From the NCBI GenBank assembly GCA_050184415.1, contig JBFXAJ010000012.1, forward strand, positions 1 through 64,000: a DNA stretch of 64,000 bases, written 5' to 3'. Origin of the DNA: JADLGL01 sp050184415. Its GTDB lineage: Bacteria > Pseudomonadota > Alphaproteobacteria > Rhizobiales > Kaistiaceae. Of this stretch, positions 26,650 through 36,470 are shown one piece after another; the first letter of the stretch is position 1, and each line of letters starts with the position of its first letter. The translations under genes and the position numbers were made by a program. The notes below the pieces were generated by a model. It was given only the letters and a program-made list of their open reading frames with translations, did no database searches and was not told the origin of the DNA.

Positions 26650-28470
26650 ATGTGCGGGATCGTCGGGATTCTCGGACGTGAAGCGGTTGCGCCGCAGCTC
26701 GTGGAAGCGCTGCGGCGGCTCGAATATCGCGGCTATGATTCGGCCGGCGTCGCCACGCTGGAGCGCGGCCGGCTCCATCGCCGCCGTGCCGAAGGCAAGC
26801 TGTCGCGGCTCGCGACCCGCCTCGCGCACGAGCCGCTTGCCGGCCGTTCCGGCATCGGCCACACCCGCTGGGCAACGCATGGCGCGCCGACCGAGGGCAA
26901 CGCCCATCCGCACGCGACGGATCGCGTGGCGCTGGTTCACAACGGCATCATCGAGAATTTCCGCGAGCTCCGGAAGGAGGTCGAAGCCGCCGGGCGGACG
27001 CTGGCCTCCGAGACCGACTCCGAGATCATCGCCCATCTCATCACGATGGAGCTCGAGAAGGGCCTGTCGCCGACCGACGCGGTGAAGGAGACCCTCGGCC
27101 GGCTGCAGGGCGCGTTCGCGCTCGCGATCATCTTCGACGGCGAGGACGACCTTATGATCGCCGCGCGCCGCGGCAGCCCGCTCGCCATCGGCCGCGGCAA
27201 GGGCGAGGTCTATCTCGGCTCCGACGCCATCGCGCTCGCCCCGTTCACCAACGCCATCACCTATCTCGACGACGGCGACTGGGCGGTCATGCGCCGCTCG
27301 GGCGTTACGATCTACGACCAGGACAATAACCCGGTGCAGCGGCCGGAGGTTCGCAGCGTTGGCACGAGCCTCCTCGTCGACAAGGGCAACCACCGGCACT
27401 TCATGGCGAAGGAGATCGCCGAGCAGCCCGAGGTCGTCGGCTACACGCTCGCGAACTATCTCGACTTCGCCGCCGGCAAGGTTCTGCTGCCGGACACCAT
27501 CGATTTCCGGAGCCTCGAGCGCCTGTCGATCACCGCCTGCGGCACGGCCTATTATGCGGGCCTCGTCGCCAAATACTGGTTCGAGCGCCTGGCGCGGCTC
27601 CCGGTCGACGTCGATATCGCGTCGGAGTTCCGCTACCGCGAGATGCCGCTCGCCAGGGGCGGCGCCTCGCTCGTGATCTCGCAGTCCGGCGAGACCGCCG
27701 ACACGCTCGCCTCGCTAAGATACGCCAAGGAGATGGGGCAGACCGTCGGGGCGGTGGTCAACGTCCACCAGTCGACGATCGCCCGCGAAGCCAACGTCCT
27801 CCTACCGACCCTTGCTGGCCCGGAAATCGGCGTCGCCTCCACGAAGGCGTTCACCTGCCAGCTCGCGGTGCTCGCGTCGCTTGCGGTGGGAGCCGGCGTC
27901 GCGCGCGGCGTCCTCTCGCGCTCCGACGAGGAGAATCTGGTCCAGGCGCTCAGCGAGGTGCCGCGGATGATGGCGCAGGCCTTGAAGCTGGAGGCCGAGA
28001 TCGAGGCGCTGGCGCCGGTCATCGGAGCGACGAGCCACGTCCTCTATCTCGGCCGCGGCACCAACTATCCGATCGCGCTCGAAGGCGCGCTGAAGCTCAA
28101 GGAAATCTCCTACATCCACGCCGAGGGCTACGCCGCGGGCGAGCTCAAGCACGGGCCGATCGCGCTTGTCGATGCCGAGATGCCGGTGATCGTGATCGCG
28201 CCTTACGACCGCATCTTCGACAAGACGGTGTCGAACATGCAGGAAGTGGCGGCCCGCGGCGGCCGCTTCATCCTCATCACCGACGAGAAGGGCAGGGAGG
28301 CCGCGCCGGCCTCGACGCTGGCGACGATCGTGCTGCCTGAAATGCCGGCAACCATCACGCCGCTGGTCTATGCGGTTCCGGTGCAACTCCTTGCCTACCA
28401 CACCGCCGTTTTCATGGGCACCGACGTCGATCAGCCGCGGAATCTCGCGAAATCGGTGACCGTGGAGTAG
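26650..28470 (+). CDS. glmS: Glutamine-fructose-6-phosphate aminotransferase (isomerizing)
   Basis: A 606-residue enzyme making glucosamine-6-phosphate from fructose-6-phosphate and glutamine. The start is fixed by the need for Cys2 as the glutaminase nucleophile (MCGIVGILG). The N-terminal amidotransferase domain has HTRWATHG and HNGIIENF; two SIS domains follow (SQSGETADTL, EGALKLKEISYIHAEGYAAGELKHGP in parts), ending AKSVTVE. The open frame extends upstream but that part is not coding. Confidence 0.97.
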   Translation: MCGIVGILGREAVAPQLVEALRRLEYRGYDSAGVATLERGRLHRRRAEGKLSRLATRLAHEPLAGRSGIGHTRWATHGAPTEGNAHPHATDRVALVHNGIIENFRELRKEVEAAGRTLASETDSEIIAHLITMELEKGLSPTDAVKETLGRLQGAFALAIIFDGEDDLMIAARRGSPLAIGRGKGEVYLGSDAIALAPFTNAITYLDDGDWAVMRRSGVTIYDQDNNPVQRPEVRSVGTSLLVDKGNHRHFMAKEIAEQPEVVGYTLANYLDFAAGKVLLPDTIDFRSLERLSITACGTAYYAGLVAKYWFERLARLPVDVDIASEFRYREMPLARGGASLVISQSGETADTLASLRYAKEMGQTVGAVVNVHQSTIAREANVLLPTLAGPEIGVASTKAFTCQLAVLASLAVGAGVARGVLSRSDEENLVQALSEVPRMMAQALKLEAEIEALAPVIGATSHVLYLGRGTNYPIALEGALKLKEISYIHAEGYAAGELKHGPIALVDAEMPVIVIAPYDRIFDKTVSNMQEVAARGGRFILITDEKGREAAPASTLATIVLPEMPATITPLVYAVPVQLLAYHTAVFMGTDVDQPRNLAKSVTVE

Positions 28471-28600
28471 CTCGCAGAGGGCCGTCATACACCCCACATA
28501 GAGCCAAAATATCCGCTTTCGGCGGAACGCTCCGTCTGCGAGACTCGGGACAGGGCGCGGATTGAAGCCGGCTGGGCCGGCAAGGATGGGGTGTCCACCG

Positions 28601-29299
28601 ATGTGGACCCGGCTGCGCAACTACTTCCTGACGGGCGTCGTCATCACGGCGCCGATCGGCGCGACGATCTGGATCGTCTGGTCGGTGATCGACTGGATCG
28701 ACAGCATCGTCACGCCGCTGATCCCGGCGCAGGCGAACCCGGAGAGCTACCTCCGCTTCACGATCCCCGGCTTCGGCGTCGTCGCGGCCGTCATCCTCCT
28801 GACGGCTATCGGCTTCCTGGCCGCCAACCTGGTCGGCCGGACGCTGCTGCGCGGCGGTGAGAAGATCGTCGACCGCGTGCCGGTCATCCGCGTGGTCTAC
28901 CGCGCGATCAAGCAGATCGCGGAGACCGTCCTCGCCGACCGCACCAAGAACTTCAAGAATGTCGGCCTCATCGAGTATCCCCGGAAGGGCCTCTTCGCCC
29001 TCTGCCTTGTGACGACCGAGTCGCGCGGCGAGGTCGCCCGCCGCGTGGGCGAGGGGACCGAGAAGGTCTATGCCTGCGTGGTTCCGCCCTCGCCGGTGCC
29101 CACCGCCGGCATGCTGCTGTTCGTGCGCGAGAGCGAGCTCACCATCCTCGACATGACCGTGGAGGAGGGGGTGAAGATGATCGTCTCGATGGGCCTCGTC
29201 GTCCCGGATCCGGCTGCGCTGCCGCGGCTCGAGAAGAAGCCGCGGGGTAAGGCAGCGGTCGCGCAACCTGGGCCAGAGGAGCCGGCGCCGGCCGAATAG
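28601..29299 (+). CDS. DUF502 family inner-membrane protein
   Basis: About 232 residues with two N-terminal membrane segments: residues about 8-28 (YFLTGVVITAPIGATIWIVW) and about 58-80 (VVAAVILLTAIGFLAANLVG), then the conserved GRTLLRGGEKIVDRVPVIR region and a soluble C-terminal domain. Function is unknown. Start choice is uncertain: ATG at 28601 gives the family-like MWTRLRNYFLTG; ATG 28586 and TTG 28562 are also open. In alphaproteobacteria it regularly lies between glmS and recG, as here. Confidence 0.88.
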   Translation: MWTRLRNYFLTGVVITAPIGATIWIVWSVIDWIDSIVTPLIPAQANPESYLRFTIPGFGVVAAVILLTAIGFLAANLVGRTLLRGGEKIVDRVPVIRVVYRAIKQIAETVLADRTKNFKNVGLIEYPRKGLFALCLVTTESRGEVARRVGEGTEKVYACVVPPSPVPTAGMLLFVRESELTILDMTVEEGVKMIVSMGLVVPDPAALPRLEKKPRGKAAVAQPGPEEPAPAE

Positions 29300-29343
29300 G
29301 TTCGCGCCCGGCTTCGAGCGACCGCAACCGCTAGTCCCAAGCA

Positions 29344-29372
29344 AAAGGCCCCGCACTACATGCGGGGCCTTT
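29344..29372. terminator. Bidirectional terminator between DUF502 gene and recG
   Basis: AAAGGCCCCGCA, loop CTACA, TGCGGGGCCTTT: a perfect 12-bp stem in the gap between convergent genes. A-rich sequence precedes it and the stem itself ends in TTT. The rest of 29373-29494 shows nothing further. Confidence 0.85.
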
Positions 29373-29494
29373 CATGAGAGCCGGCTTCATCCCACGAAGG
29401 GGTAGGCCGTTACGCTGGCTGCCAGCTCAACCCAACTAACGCAGGTCGGGCATCCTTGTTCCCGATTTCTGCGAAGAGAATGTGACGGCCTCGC

Positions 29495-31627
29495 TCAGCC
29501 CGCCCGCAACAACCGGACCGCGGCGTCCCGGCCGAAGAGATACAACAAGTTGCGGGTTGCTTCGGCGCGTGGCCCCTCAAGGTCCGGATCGTCTTCGATC
29601 ATCTGGCGGGCATCGTCGCGCGCCTTCTCCATGACGTCGGCGTGGACCTCGAGCGACGCGAGGCGGAAGCCCGGCGCACCGGCCTGCCTCGTCCCCAGGA
29701 TCTCACCTTCGCCGCGAAGCCGGAGGTCCTCCTCGGCGATGCGGAAGCCATCGTCGGTCTCGCGGAGGATTTCGAGGCGGGCGCGGGCCGTGGGTCCGAG
29801 CGGCGGCCTGTAGAGGAGGAGGCAGGTCGCCGCCTCCGTGCCGCGCCCGACGCGGCCGCGGAGTTGATGGAGCTGAGCGAGGCCGAAGCGCTCGGCGTGC
29901 TCTATGACCATGATCGACGCATCCGGCACGTCGACGCCGACCTCGATGACGGTCGTTGCGACAAGGACCCGTGTCTTCCCGGTGCGGAAGCGCTCCATCT
30001 CCTCGTCCTTCTCGGCCGGGCTCATCCGCCCGTGGACGAGGCCGACCTTCTGGCCGAGCATGTCCGACAGCGTCTCGGCGCGCACCTGCGCCGACATGAG
30101 GTCAGATTCCTCGGACTCCTCGACTAGCGGCGTGACCCAGAACACCTTGCCGCCGCCGTCGGTGGCCGCCGCGATGCGGCCGACCACTTCGTCGAGGCGT
30201 TCGGTGGAGACGATCCGGGTCTCGACCTTCTTCCGGCCCGCCGGCTTTTCCTGCAATTGCGACGCGTCCATGTCGCCAAAAGTGGTCAGTACCAGCGACC
30301 GCGGGATCGGCGTCGCCGTCATCACGAGGACATCCGTCGCGTTGCCCTTGGCGGCGAGGGCGAGGCGCTGCTGGACGCCGAAGCGATGCTGCTCGTCCAC
30401 GACGGCAAGGCCGAGATCGCGGAAGCGCACGCCCTCCTGGAAGAGGGCATGCGTGCCGATCAGGATGTCGATGCCGCTATTGCCGCCCAGGAGGTCGTCG
30501 CCCTCCGCGGCGAGGTCGGTCAGGATGCGGTCGCGCGAGGCTCGGGTCTCGCGGCCGGTGAGGACCGCCATCCGAAGTCCGGAGGCTTCGGCAAGCGGAC
30601 CGATCGTCTCGGCGTGCTGGCGGGCGAGGATCTCGGTCGGCGCCATCAGCGCCGCCTGGCTCCCGGTCTCGACGACACTGGCCATCGCGAGGAGCGCCAC
30701 GATCGTCTTGCCGGAGCCGACGTCGCCCTGGAGCAGCCGGAGCATCCGCTCGGGCTTGGCGAGGTCGGCGTCGATCTCGGCGACCGCCCGCTCCTGGTCC
30801 CCGGTCAGGGCATGCGGGAAGGCCTCCCGGATGCGCGCCGCGAGAGCGCCGGTGCCGATCCTCGATTGTCCCGCGCTCCGGCGCATGTGGGCGCGGGTCA
30901 GCGCCAGCGTGACCTGATCGGCCAGGAACTCGTCATAGGCGAGGCGGACGCGGTTCGGGCTCCGCGCGTCGATGGCGGCGGGAGCCGCGGGATGGTGCGT
31001 CGCGACCAGCGCCTCCTTGAGGCTGGTCCAGCCCTCGGCCGCCATCCGCTCCGGGCCGATCCATTCCGGCAGGTCCGGGATCGCCTCGAGCGCGCCGTCG
31101 ATGGCCTTGAGGATCGTCTTCTTCGCAAGGCCGGCGGTCATCGGATAGACCGGCTCGACTGTCGGCAGCTCCGAGAGCTCGCGGTCCGAGACGACATAGT
31201 CCGGGTGGACCATCTGCGGCCGGCCGTTGAACCACTCCACCGTGCCACTGACATGAACTTTTCCGCCGACCGGCAGCCGCTTCTCGAGGAACGGCCGGTT
31301 CGCGTGGAAATAGACTAGAGCCATCTCGCCGGTGTCGTCGTGGATCATCACGCGGTACGGCATCCGCGGCTGGTGGCGGGGCGGCGGGAGATGGCGGTCT
31401 ACCCGTCCGGTGATGGTCACGACCGCACCTTCGGGCGACCGCGCGATGCCGGGGCGGCGGCTGCGGTCAATCACGCCCGACGGGAGGTGGAACAGAAGGT
31501 CCACGACGCGCGGCGTGAAGTCGTCGGCACGGTCGAGGAGGCGGGCGAGGAGCGTCGCCACCTTCGGCCCGACGCCTTCAAGGCTCGTGACCGGTGCAAA
31601 GAGCGGATTGAGGATCGCCGGCCGCAT
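29495..31627 (-). CDS. recG: ATP-dependent DNA helicase RecG
   Basis: A 710-residue superfamily 2 helicase that regresses stalled forks and processes recombination branches. The N-terminal wedge/OB domain (about residues 60-160) is followed by helicase motifs: Walker A LLQGDVGSGKT, DEQHRFG (DEAD-like box), TATPIPRS and the C-terminal QLRGRVGRG. The length matches the family. It is transcribed against its neighbours; the divergent partner sdhE begins 105 bases from its start. Confidence 0.97.
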   Translation of the reverse strand: MRPAILNPLFAPVTSLEGVGPKVATLLARLLDRADDFTPRVVDLLFHLPSGVIDRSRRPGIARSPEGAVVTITGRVDRHLPPPRHQPRMPYRVMIHDDTGEMALVYFHANRPFLEKRLPVGGKVHVSGTVEWFNGRPQMVHPDYVVSDRELSELPTVEPVYPMTAGLAKKTILKAIDGALEAIPDLPEWIGPERMAAEGWTSLKEALVATHHPAAPAAIDARSPNRVRLAYDEFLADQVTLALTRAHMRRSAGQSRIGTGALAARIREAFPHALTGDQERAVAEIDADLAKPERMLRLLQGDVGSGKTIVALLAMASVVETGSQAALMAPTEILARQHAETIGPLAEASGLRMAVLTGRETRASRDRILTDLAAEGDDLLGGNSGIDILIGTHALFQEGVRFRDLGLAVVDEQHRFGVQQRLALAAKGNATDVLVMTATPIPRSLVLTTFGDMDASQLQEKPAGRKKVETRIVSTERLDEVVGRIAAATDGGGKVFWVTPLVEESEESDLMSAQVRAETLSDMLGQKVGLVHGRMSPAEKDEEMERFRTGKTRVLVATTVIEVGVDVPDASIMVIEHAERFGLAQLHQLRGRVGRGTEAATCLLLYRPPLGPTARARLEILRETDDGFRIAEEDLRLRGEGEILGTRQAGAPGFRLASLEVHADVMEKARDDARQMIEDDPDLEGPRAEATRNLLYLFGRDAAVRLLRAG

Positions 31628-31732
31628 CGTGCCTCCTTGTCCGGCAAGCGGATGCGACCGTAAAGCGGCAAATGGCCGAGGCTGACAGCGCCCGCGGCAG
31701 GCGCTATATCGCCACCTGATCCGGACTGCAGG

Positions 31733-32011
31733 ATGACGGACAAACCCTTATCGACCGGCGGGCTTGACGCCCGGCGGCGCCGCATCCATTTCCGGGTCCG
31801 GCGCCGCGGGATGGTCGAGCTCGACATCCTCTTGGGGCGTTTCGCCGATGCCCGGCTCGCCGCACTGTCATCTGACGATCTCGACCGCTTCGAAAAACTC
31901 CTCGACGTGCCGGATCAGGAGCTCTTCCGCTGGATCACCGAGGACGATGTGCCGATCGGCCATCGTTCTGCGTTGATGTCCGACCTCATTGCCTTTCACG
32001 AACGCCGATGA
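31733..32011 (+). CDS. sdhE: FAD assembly factor SdhE
   Basis: A 92-residue protein of the SdhE/Sdh5 family, which helps attach FAD covalently to succinate dehydrogenase SdhA. The signature RRRGMVELDILLGRF (RGxxE motif) is near residues 24-38, and the acidic C-terminal half has EDDVP. It overlaps the mfd start by four bases (ATGA), so the two are translationally coupled. The sdhE-mfd pairing is common in alphaproteobacteria. Confidence 0.93.
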   Translation: MTDKPLSTGGLDARRRRIHFRVRRRGMVELDILLGRFADARLAALSSDDLDRFEKLLDVPDQELFRWITEDDVPIGHRSALMSDLIAFHERR

Positions 32012-35000
32012 ACGTTGCCACCCCCATGAAGTCGAATGCGCGGACCCTTGCGGATGTCCTCGCGCGGACGCGCGTCACGCTCGCCGGCGTTCCCACCGGC
32101 TTCGACGGCAAGGTCATCGCCGACCTTCTCCGCGTCGCGCAGGGCAAAGGCCTCCGCCATCTTGTCGTTCTCGCGCGCGACGGCAACCGGCTGACCGAGA
32201 TCGAGAGCGCGATCCGCTACTTCGCCCCCGAAGCGGAGCCTCTGGTGTTCCCCGCCTGGGACTGCATGCCCTACGACCGCGTGTCGCCGCACCCGACGAT
32301 CGTCGCGCGGCGCATGGCGACCCTCGCCACGCTGTCCCGAGCGCCGAAGGACGGCGCCCCGCCGACGATCCTCCTCACGACCGTCAACGCCGCCGTGCAG
32401 CGGGTTCCGGCGCTGGAAGAGGTGGCCGGCGACGCGCTCTTCCTCAAGGCCGGCGGGCAGGTCGATGTCGACGGCATCATCCGCTGGCTCGAAGGCCACG
32501 GCTTCTCGCGGTCGTCCACCGTGCGCGAACCGGCGGAATACGCGGTCCGCGGCGGGATCATCGACCTCTTCCCGGCCGGCCTGCCGGAGCCGGTGCGGCT
32601 CGACTTCTTCGGCGACACGCTGGAGACGATCCGGCGCTTCAGCTCGGAGAACCAGCGCACGACCGGCCAGCTCTCGGCGCTGGAGCTGGTGCCGACCAGC
32701 GAGCTCGCGCTCGATACGGCGGCCATCGCGCGTTTCCGCGAAGGCTACGTAAAACTGTTTGGCGCCGCCGACCGCACTGACATCCTCTACCAGGCGGTCA
32801 GCGAAGGTCGCCGCGTGCCGGGCATGGAGCACTGGCTGCCGCTGCTCGCGGAGCGGCTCGGCACGCTGTTCGACTTCGTGCCGGACGCGCCGTGGGTGAT
32901 CGACCATCTCGCCGACGAGGCGGTGACCGAGCGGCTCAAGGAGATCCGCGACCACTATGACGCCCGCGTCGCCTCGGAAGCCGAGCGCGAAAGCCCGGTG
33001 CCGTATCACCCGATGCCGCCGGACCGCCTCTATGTGACCGTGCCCGAATGGCAGGCGCTGACCGGCCAGCGGCCCCACATCTCGTTGTCGCCGTTCGTCT
33101 CCGAAGGCGACACGGTGATCGATCTCGGCGGCCGGCAGGGCCGCAGCTTCGCCGCCGAGCGAGCGGCGGAAGGCGTCAACGTGTTCGATGCCGCCATCGC
33201 TCACACCGCGGAATTGCGGAAAGCCGGCAAGCGGGTCGTGATCGCGTCATGGACCGACGGCTCGCGCGAGCGCATGGCGCAGGTCCTCCTCGACCGCGGG
33301 CTGACGCAACAGGCCATCGCGAACCACTGGTCCGCCGCGTCCCGTCTGCCGAAGGAAACCGTCGCGCTCTCGACCTTGCCGCTCGAAACCGGCTTCGAGA
33401 CCGCGGAATTCGCCCTCATCGGCGAGCAGGACATCCTCGGCGATCGCCTGGTTAGGCCGCGGCGCCGCGTCTCGAAGGGCTCCGACTTCCTTCGCGAGGT
33501 CAACAGCCTCTCGGCCGGCGACCTCGTCGTCCACGTCGACCATGGCATCGGCCGTTTCGCCCGGCTCGTCACGATCGAGGCGGCGGGCGCGCCGCGCGAC
33601 TGCCTCGAGATCACCTATGCCGGCGGCGACAAGCTCTATCTCCCGGTCGAGAACATCGAGCTCCTGACCCGCTACGGCTCGGAAGAGAGCGACGTCGCGC
33701 TCGACAAGCTCGGCGGCCTCGGCTGGCAGACCCGGAAGGCGAAGCTCAAGAAGCGCATCCGCGAGATGGCGGCGCAGCTCATCAAGGTGGCTGCGGCGCG
33801 CATGCTCAAGACCGCGCCGGTGCTGGTGCCGCCCGAAGGCGTCTATGACGAGTTCGCGGCCCGCTTCCCTTATGAGGAGACCGACGACCAGATGGCCGCG
33901 ATCGAGGCTGTCGCCGGGGACCTTGCCTCGGGCCGGCCGATGGACCGGCTCGTCTGCGGCGACGTCGGCTTCGGCAAGACCGAGGTCGCGCTGCGGGCGG
34001 CGTTCATTGCCGCCCTCTCCGGCAAGCAAGTCGCCGTCGTCGTGCCGACGACGCTGCTCGCGCGCCAGCACAGCAAGACCTTCCGCGCCCGATTCGCGCC
34101 GTTTCCGGTCCGCGTCGGCTCGCTCTCGCGCCTCGTGGGCGCCAAGGACGCCGCGGCAACCCGCGAAGGCCTCGCCAACGGCACCATCGACATCGTCGTC
34201 GGAACCCACGCCCTGCTCGCCAAGACCATCAAGTTCCGCGACCTCGGCCTCCTGATCGTGGACGAGGAGCAGCATTTCGGCGTGAAGCATAAGGAGCGGC
34301 TCAAGGAGCTCCGCTCCGACGTTCATGTCCTGACGCTGTCGGCGACGCCGATTCCGCGGACGCTGCAACTCGCGCTGACCGGCGTCCGCGAGCTGTCGAT
34401 GATAACGACGCCGCCGGTCGACCGCCTCGCGGTCCGCACCTTCATCACGCCTTTCGACCCGCTCAGCGTCCGCGAGGCGCTGCTCCGCGAGCGCTACCGC
34501 GGCGGCCAGAGTTTCTATGTCTGCCCGCGCATCTCCGATCTCGGCGAGGCCAAGGCCTTCCTCGACCAGCACGTGCCCGAGGTGAAGGTCGCCGTCGCCC
34601 ATGGCCAGCTTCCGGCGGGCGAGCTCGACGACATCATGAGCGCCTTCTACGACGGCGCCTATGACGTGCTGCTGTCGACGACGATCGTCGAATCGGGCCT
34701 CGATATTCCGACCGCCAACACGATGATCATCCATCGCGCCGACATGTTCGGCCTCGCGCAGCTCTACCAGCTTCGCGGCCGCATCGGCCGGTCCAAGACC
34801 CGCGCCTATGCGCTCTTCACGGTTCCCCCGGACAAGCAGCTGACCCCGAACGCCGAGCGGCGGCTCAAGGTGCTGCAGTCGCTGGACACCCTTGGCGCCG
34901 GCTTCCAGCTCGCGAGCCACGACCTCGACATCCGCGGCGCCGGCAACCTCCTCGGCGAGGAGCAGTCGGGGCACATCAAGGAAGTCGGCTACGAGCTCTA

Positions 35001-35532
35001 CCAGCAGATGCTGGAGGATGCCGTCGCATCGCTCAAGGAGGGCGGCACGGAGGTCGAGGAAGGCCAGTGGTCGCCGCAGATCACTGTCGGCACTCCGGTC
35101 ATGATTCCAGAATCTTACGTGCCGGACCTCAACCTTCGGATGACCCTCTATCGCCGCCTCGCGGATCTCGGCGACGCCGCGTCGATCGACGGCTTCGGCG
35201 CCGAGCTGATCGACCGGTTCGGCCCAATGCCGAGCGAGGTCGAGCACCTCCTCAAGATCCTGCTCATCAAATCGCTGTGCCGGATCGCCAATGTCGAGAA
35301 GCTCGACGCCGGGCCGCGCGGGGCGACGATCGCCCTTCGTGCCAACACCTTCCCCAACCCGGCCGGTCTCGTCCGCTGGATCACCGAGCAGGGCAGCCTC
35401 GCCAAGATCCGCCCGGACCAGAAGATCGTCGTGATCCGCGACTGGGAGCAGCCCGAAAAGCGGCTCGGCGGTGTCGCAGTTCTGATGACGCAGCTCGCCC
35501 GGCTGGCCGAATCCGCGAAGGCGGCTACGTGA
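32008..35532 (+). CDS. mfd: Transcription-repair coupling factor Mfd
   Basis: A 1174-residue ATPase that removes stalled RNA polymerase and recruits UvrA. The N-terminal UvrB-like region (about residues 20-350) contains FPAWDCMPYDRVSP; the RNA-polymerase interaction domain is near residues 500-570 (GDLVVHVDHGIGRF). RecG-like motor motifs follow: Walker A GDVGFGKTE near 651, DEEQHFGV, LSATPIPRT and QLRGRIGRS; the C-terminal TRCF domain ends the protein. It overlaps sdhE by four bases. Confidence 0.98.
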   Translation: MNVATPMKSNARTLADVLARTRVTLAGVPTGFDGKVIADLLRVAQGKGLRHLVVLARDGNRLTEIESAIRYFAPEAEPLVFPAWDCMPYDRVSPHPTIVARRMATLATLSRAPKDGAPPTILLTTVNAAVQRVPALEEVAGDALFLKAGGQVDVDGIIRWLEGHGFSRSSTVREPAEYAVRGGIIDLFPAGLPEPVRLDFFGDTLETIRRFSSENQRTTGQLSALELVPTSELALDTAAIARFREGYVKLFGAADRTDILYQAVSEGRRVPGMEHWLPLLAERLGTLFDFVPDAPWVIDHLADEAVTERLKEIRDHYDARVASEAERESPVPYHPMPPDRLYVTVPEWQALTGQRPHISLSPFVSEGDTVIDLGGRQGRSFAAERAAEGVNVFDAAIAHTAELRKAGKRVVIASWTDGSRERMAQVLLDRGLTQQAIANHWSAASRLPKETVALSTLPLETGFETAEFALIGEQDILGDRLVRPRRRVSKGSDFLREVNSLSAGDLVVHVDHGIGRFARLVTIEAAGAPRDCLEITYAGGDKLYLPVENIELLTRYGSEESDVALDKLGGLGWQTRKAKLKKRIREMAAQLIKVAAARMLKTAPVLVPPEGVYDEFAARFPYEETDDQMAAIEAVAGDLASGRPMDRLVCGDVGFGKTEVALRAAFIAALSGKQVAVVVPTTLLARQHSKTFRARFAPFPVRVGSLSRLVGAKDAAATREGLANGTIDIVVGTHALLAKTIKFRDLGLLIVDEEQHFGVKHKERLKELRSDVHVLTLSATPIPRTLQLALTGVRELSMITTPPVDRLAVRTFITPFDPLSVREALLRERYRGGQSFYVCPRISDLGEAKAFLDQHVPEVKVAVAHGQLPAGELDDIMSAFYDGAYDVLLSTTIVESGLDIPTANTMIIHRADMFGLAQLYQLRGRIGRSKTRAYALFTVPPDKQLTPNAERRLKVLQSLDTLGAGFQLASHDLDIRGAGNLLGEEQSGHIKEVGYELYQQMLEDAVASLKEGGTEVEEGQWSPQITVGTPVMIPESYVPDLNLRMTLYRRLADLGDAASIDGFGAELIDRFGPMPSEVEHLLKILLIKSLCRIANVEKLDAGPRGATIALRANTFPNPAGLVRWITEQGSLAKIRPDQKIVVIRDWEQPEKRLGGVAVLMTQLARLAESAKAAT

Positions 35533-35695
35533 GCGCGAGGAGGGGCGAAGACGGCTGGTCTTGGCGGCCGATTCGCTCTAAGCATGCGCACCCGCGGGAC
35601 GCCTTTTTGCCTCATTCGGCGGCCATGCCGGTGCGCCTTGCCGCTGGTTTCAGCGGGCCTTTGATGTCGGCCGATCAAAAGGGGAATGCCAGAAT

Positions 35696-36409
35696 ATGCT
35701 TACCAGGATGCACGGAAGAACCCGCTGGCGCGCGGCCGTAGCGGCTTCGGCACTGGCGCTCAGCCCCGTGGTCGCTGCCGCACCGAGCTACGCCCAGGAG
35801 GCGGCTCCGGCCGCGCCCGCCGTTGCCCCGGCCACGGCCGGCGGGTGGAACAAGTTCTGCCAGACGCAGGGTGAGCGGGAAATCTGTTCCGTCGTCTTCC
35901 AGATCGTGGCCGATGGCGGCCAGTTCATCGCCCAGGCCGCTCTCAACCAGGAGACCGGCACCGGCCAGATCCTTCTTTCGATCATGGTCCGCACCGGCCT
36001 CCTGATCCAGCCGGGCATCCAGGTCCAGATCGACAACAATTCGCCGACCGCGGTTCCGATCCTCCTGTGCGATACCAGCATCTGCATCTCGGAGACCCAG
36101 GTCGACGCCAATTTCGTCAATGCCCTCAAGGCCGGCGGCACGCTGACGCTCAGCACGCTCGCGCCCGACAACAACCAGCCGAACGGCGCCCGTCAGAACA
36201 ACTTCCCGATGACGCTGGTCGGCTTCACCGCGACCTATGACGGCCCCGGCATGACGCCGGACCAGGCGCAGGCGCGCCAGGACGAGCTGAACCAGGCGTT
36301 GCAGGATCGCGCCGCCGCTGCCCGCCAGCGGCTCATCGAGCAGCAGCAGCAGGCGACGACGCCCGGCGCGGCGCCGGCCACGCCCGCCGCTCCGCCGGCG
36401 GCCCCCTAG
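35696..36409 (+). CDS. Invasion associated locus B (IalB) family exported protein
   Basis: A 237-residue protein with a signal peptide (hydrophobic AAVAASALALSPVVAAA, cleavage near SYAQ, about residue 34). The IalB core runs about residues 48-185, with paired cysteines (FCQTQGEREICSVV and LLCDTSICISE). A Gln/Ala/Pro-rich tail follows, probably helical then disordered (QDRAAAARQRLIEQQQQ). IalB was first described as an erythrocyte-invasion factor of Bartonella, but the family is widespread in free-living Rhizobiales, so no virulence role is implied. It ends at the bidirectional terminator at 36437. Confidence 0.85.
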   Translation: MLTRMHGRTRWRAAVAASALALSPVVAAAPSYAQEAAPAAPAVAPATAGGWNKFCQTQGEREICSVVFQIVADGGQFIAQAALNQETGTGQILLSIMVRTGLLIQPGIQVQIDNNSPTAVPILLCDTSICISETQVDANFVNALKAGGTLTLSTLAPDNNQPNGARQNNFPMTLVGFTATYDGPGMTPDQAQARQDELNQALQDRAAAARQRLIEQQQQATTPGAAPATPAAPPAAP

Positions 36410-36436
36410 GCCCTGTCAGGTCTGACGTTTTCAAAG

Positions 36437-36466
36437 CCGCCGGCGGGTCGCTCCGCCGGCGGTTTT
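36437..36466. terminator. Bidirectional terminator between convergent genes
   Basis: CCGCCGGCGG, loop GTCGCT, CCGCCGGCGG, with AAAG before and TTTTGCTTT after. It serves the IalB-like gene on the plus strand and the UbiH-like gene on the minus strand. Confidence 0.88.
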
Positions 36467-36470
36467 GCTT

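Noticed and set aside
25039..27399. Minus-strand reading frame of 786 codons across the CcdA gene end, glmU and the start of glmS
   Set aside because: It runs antisense through two clearly real genes and an intergenic gap, with no recognisable domain.
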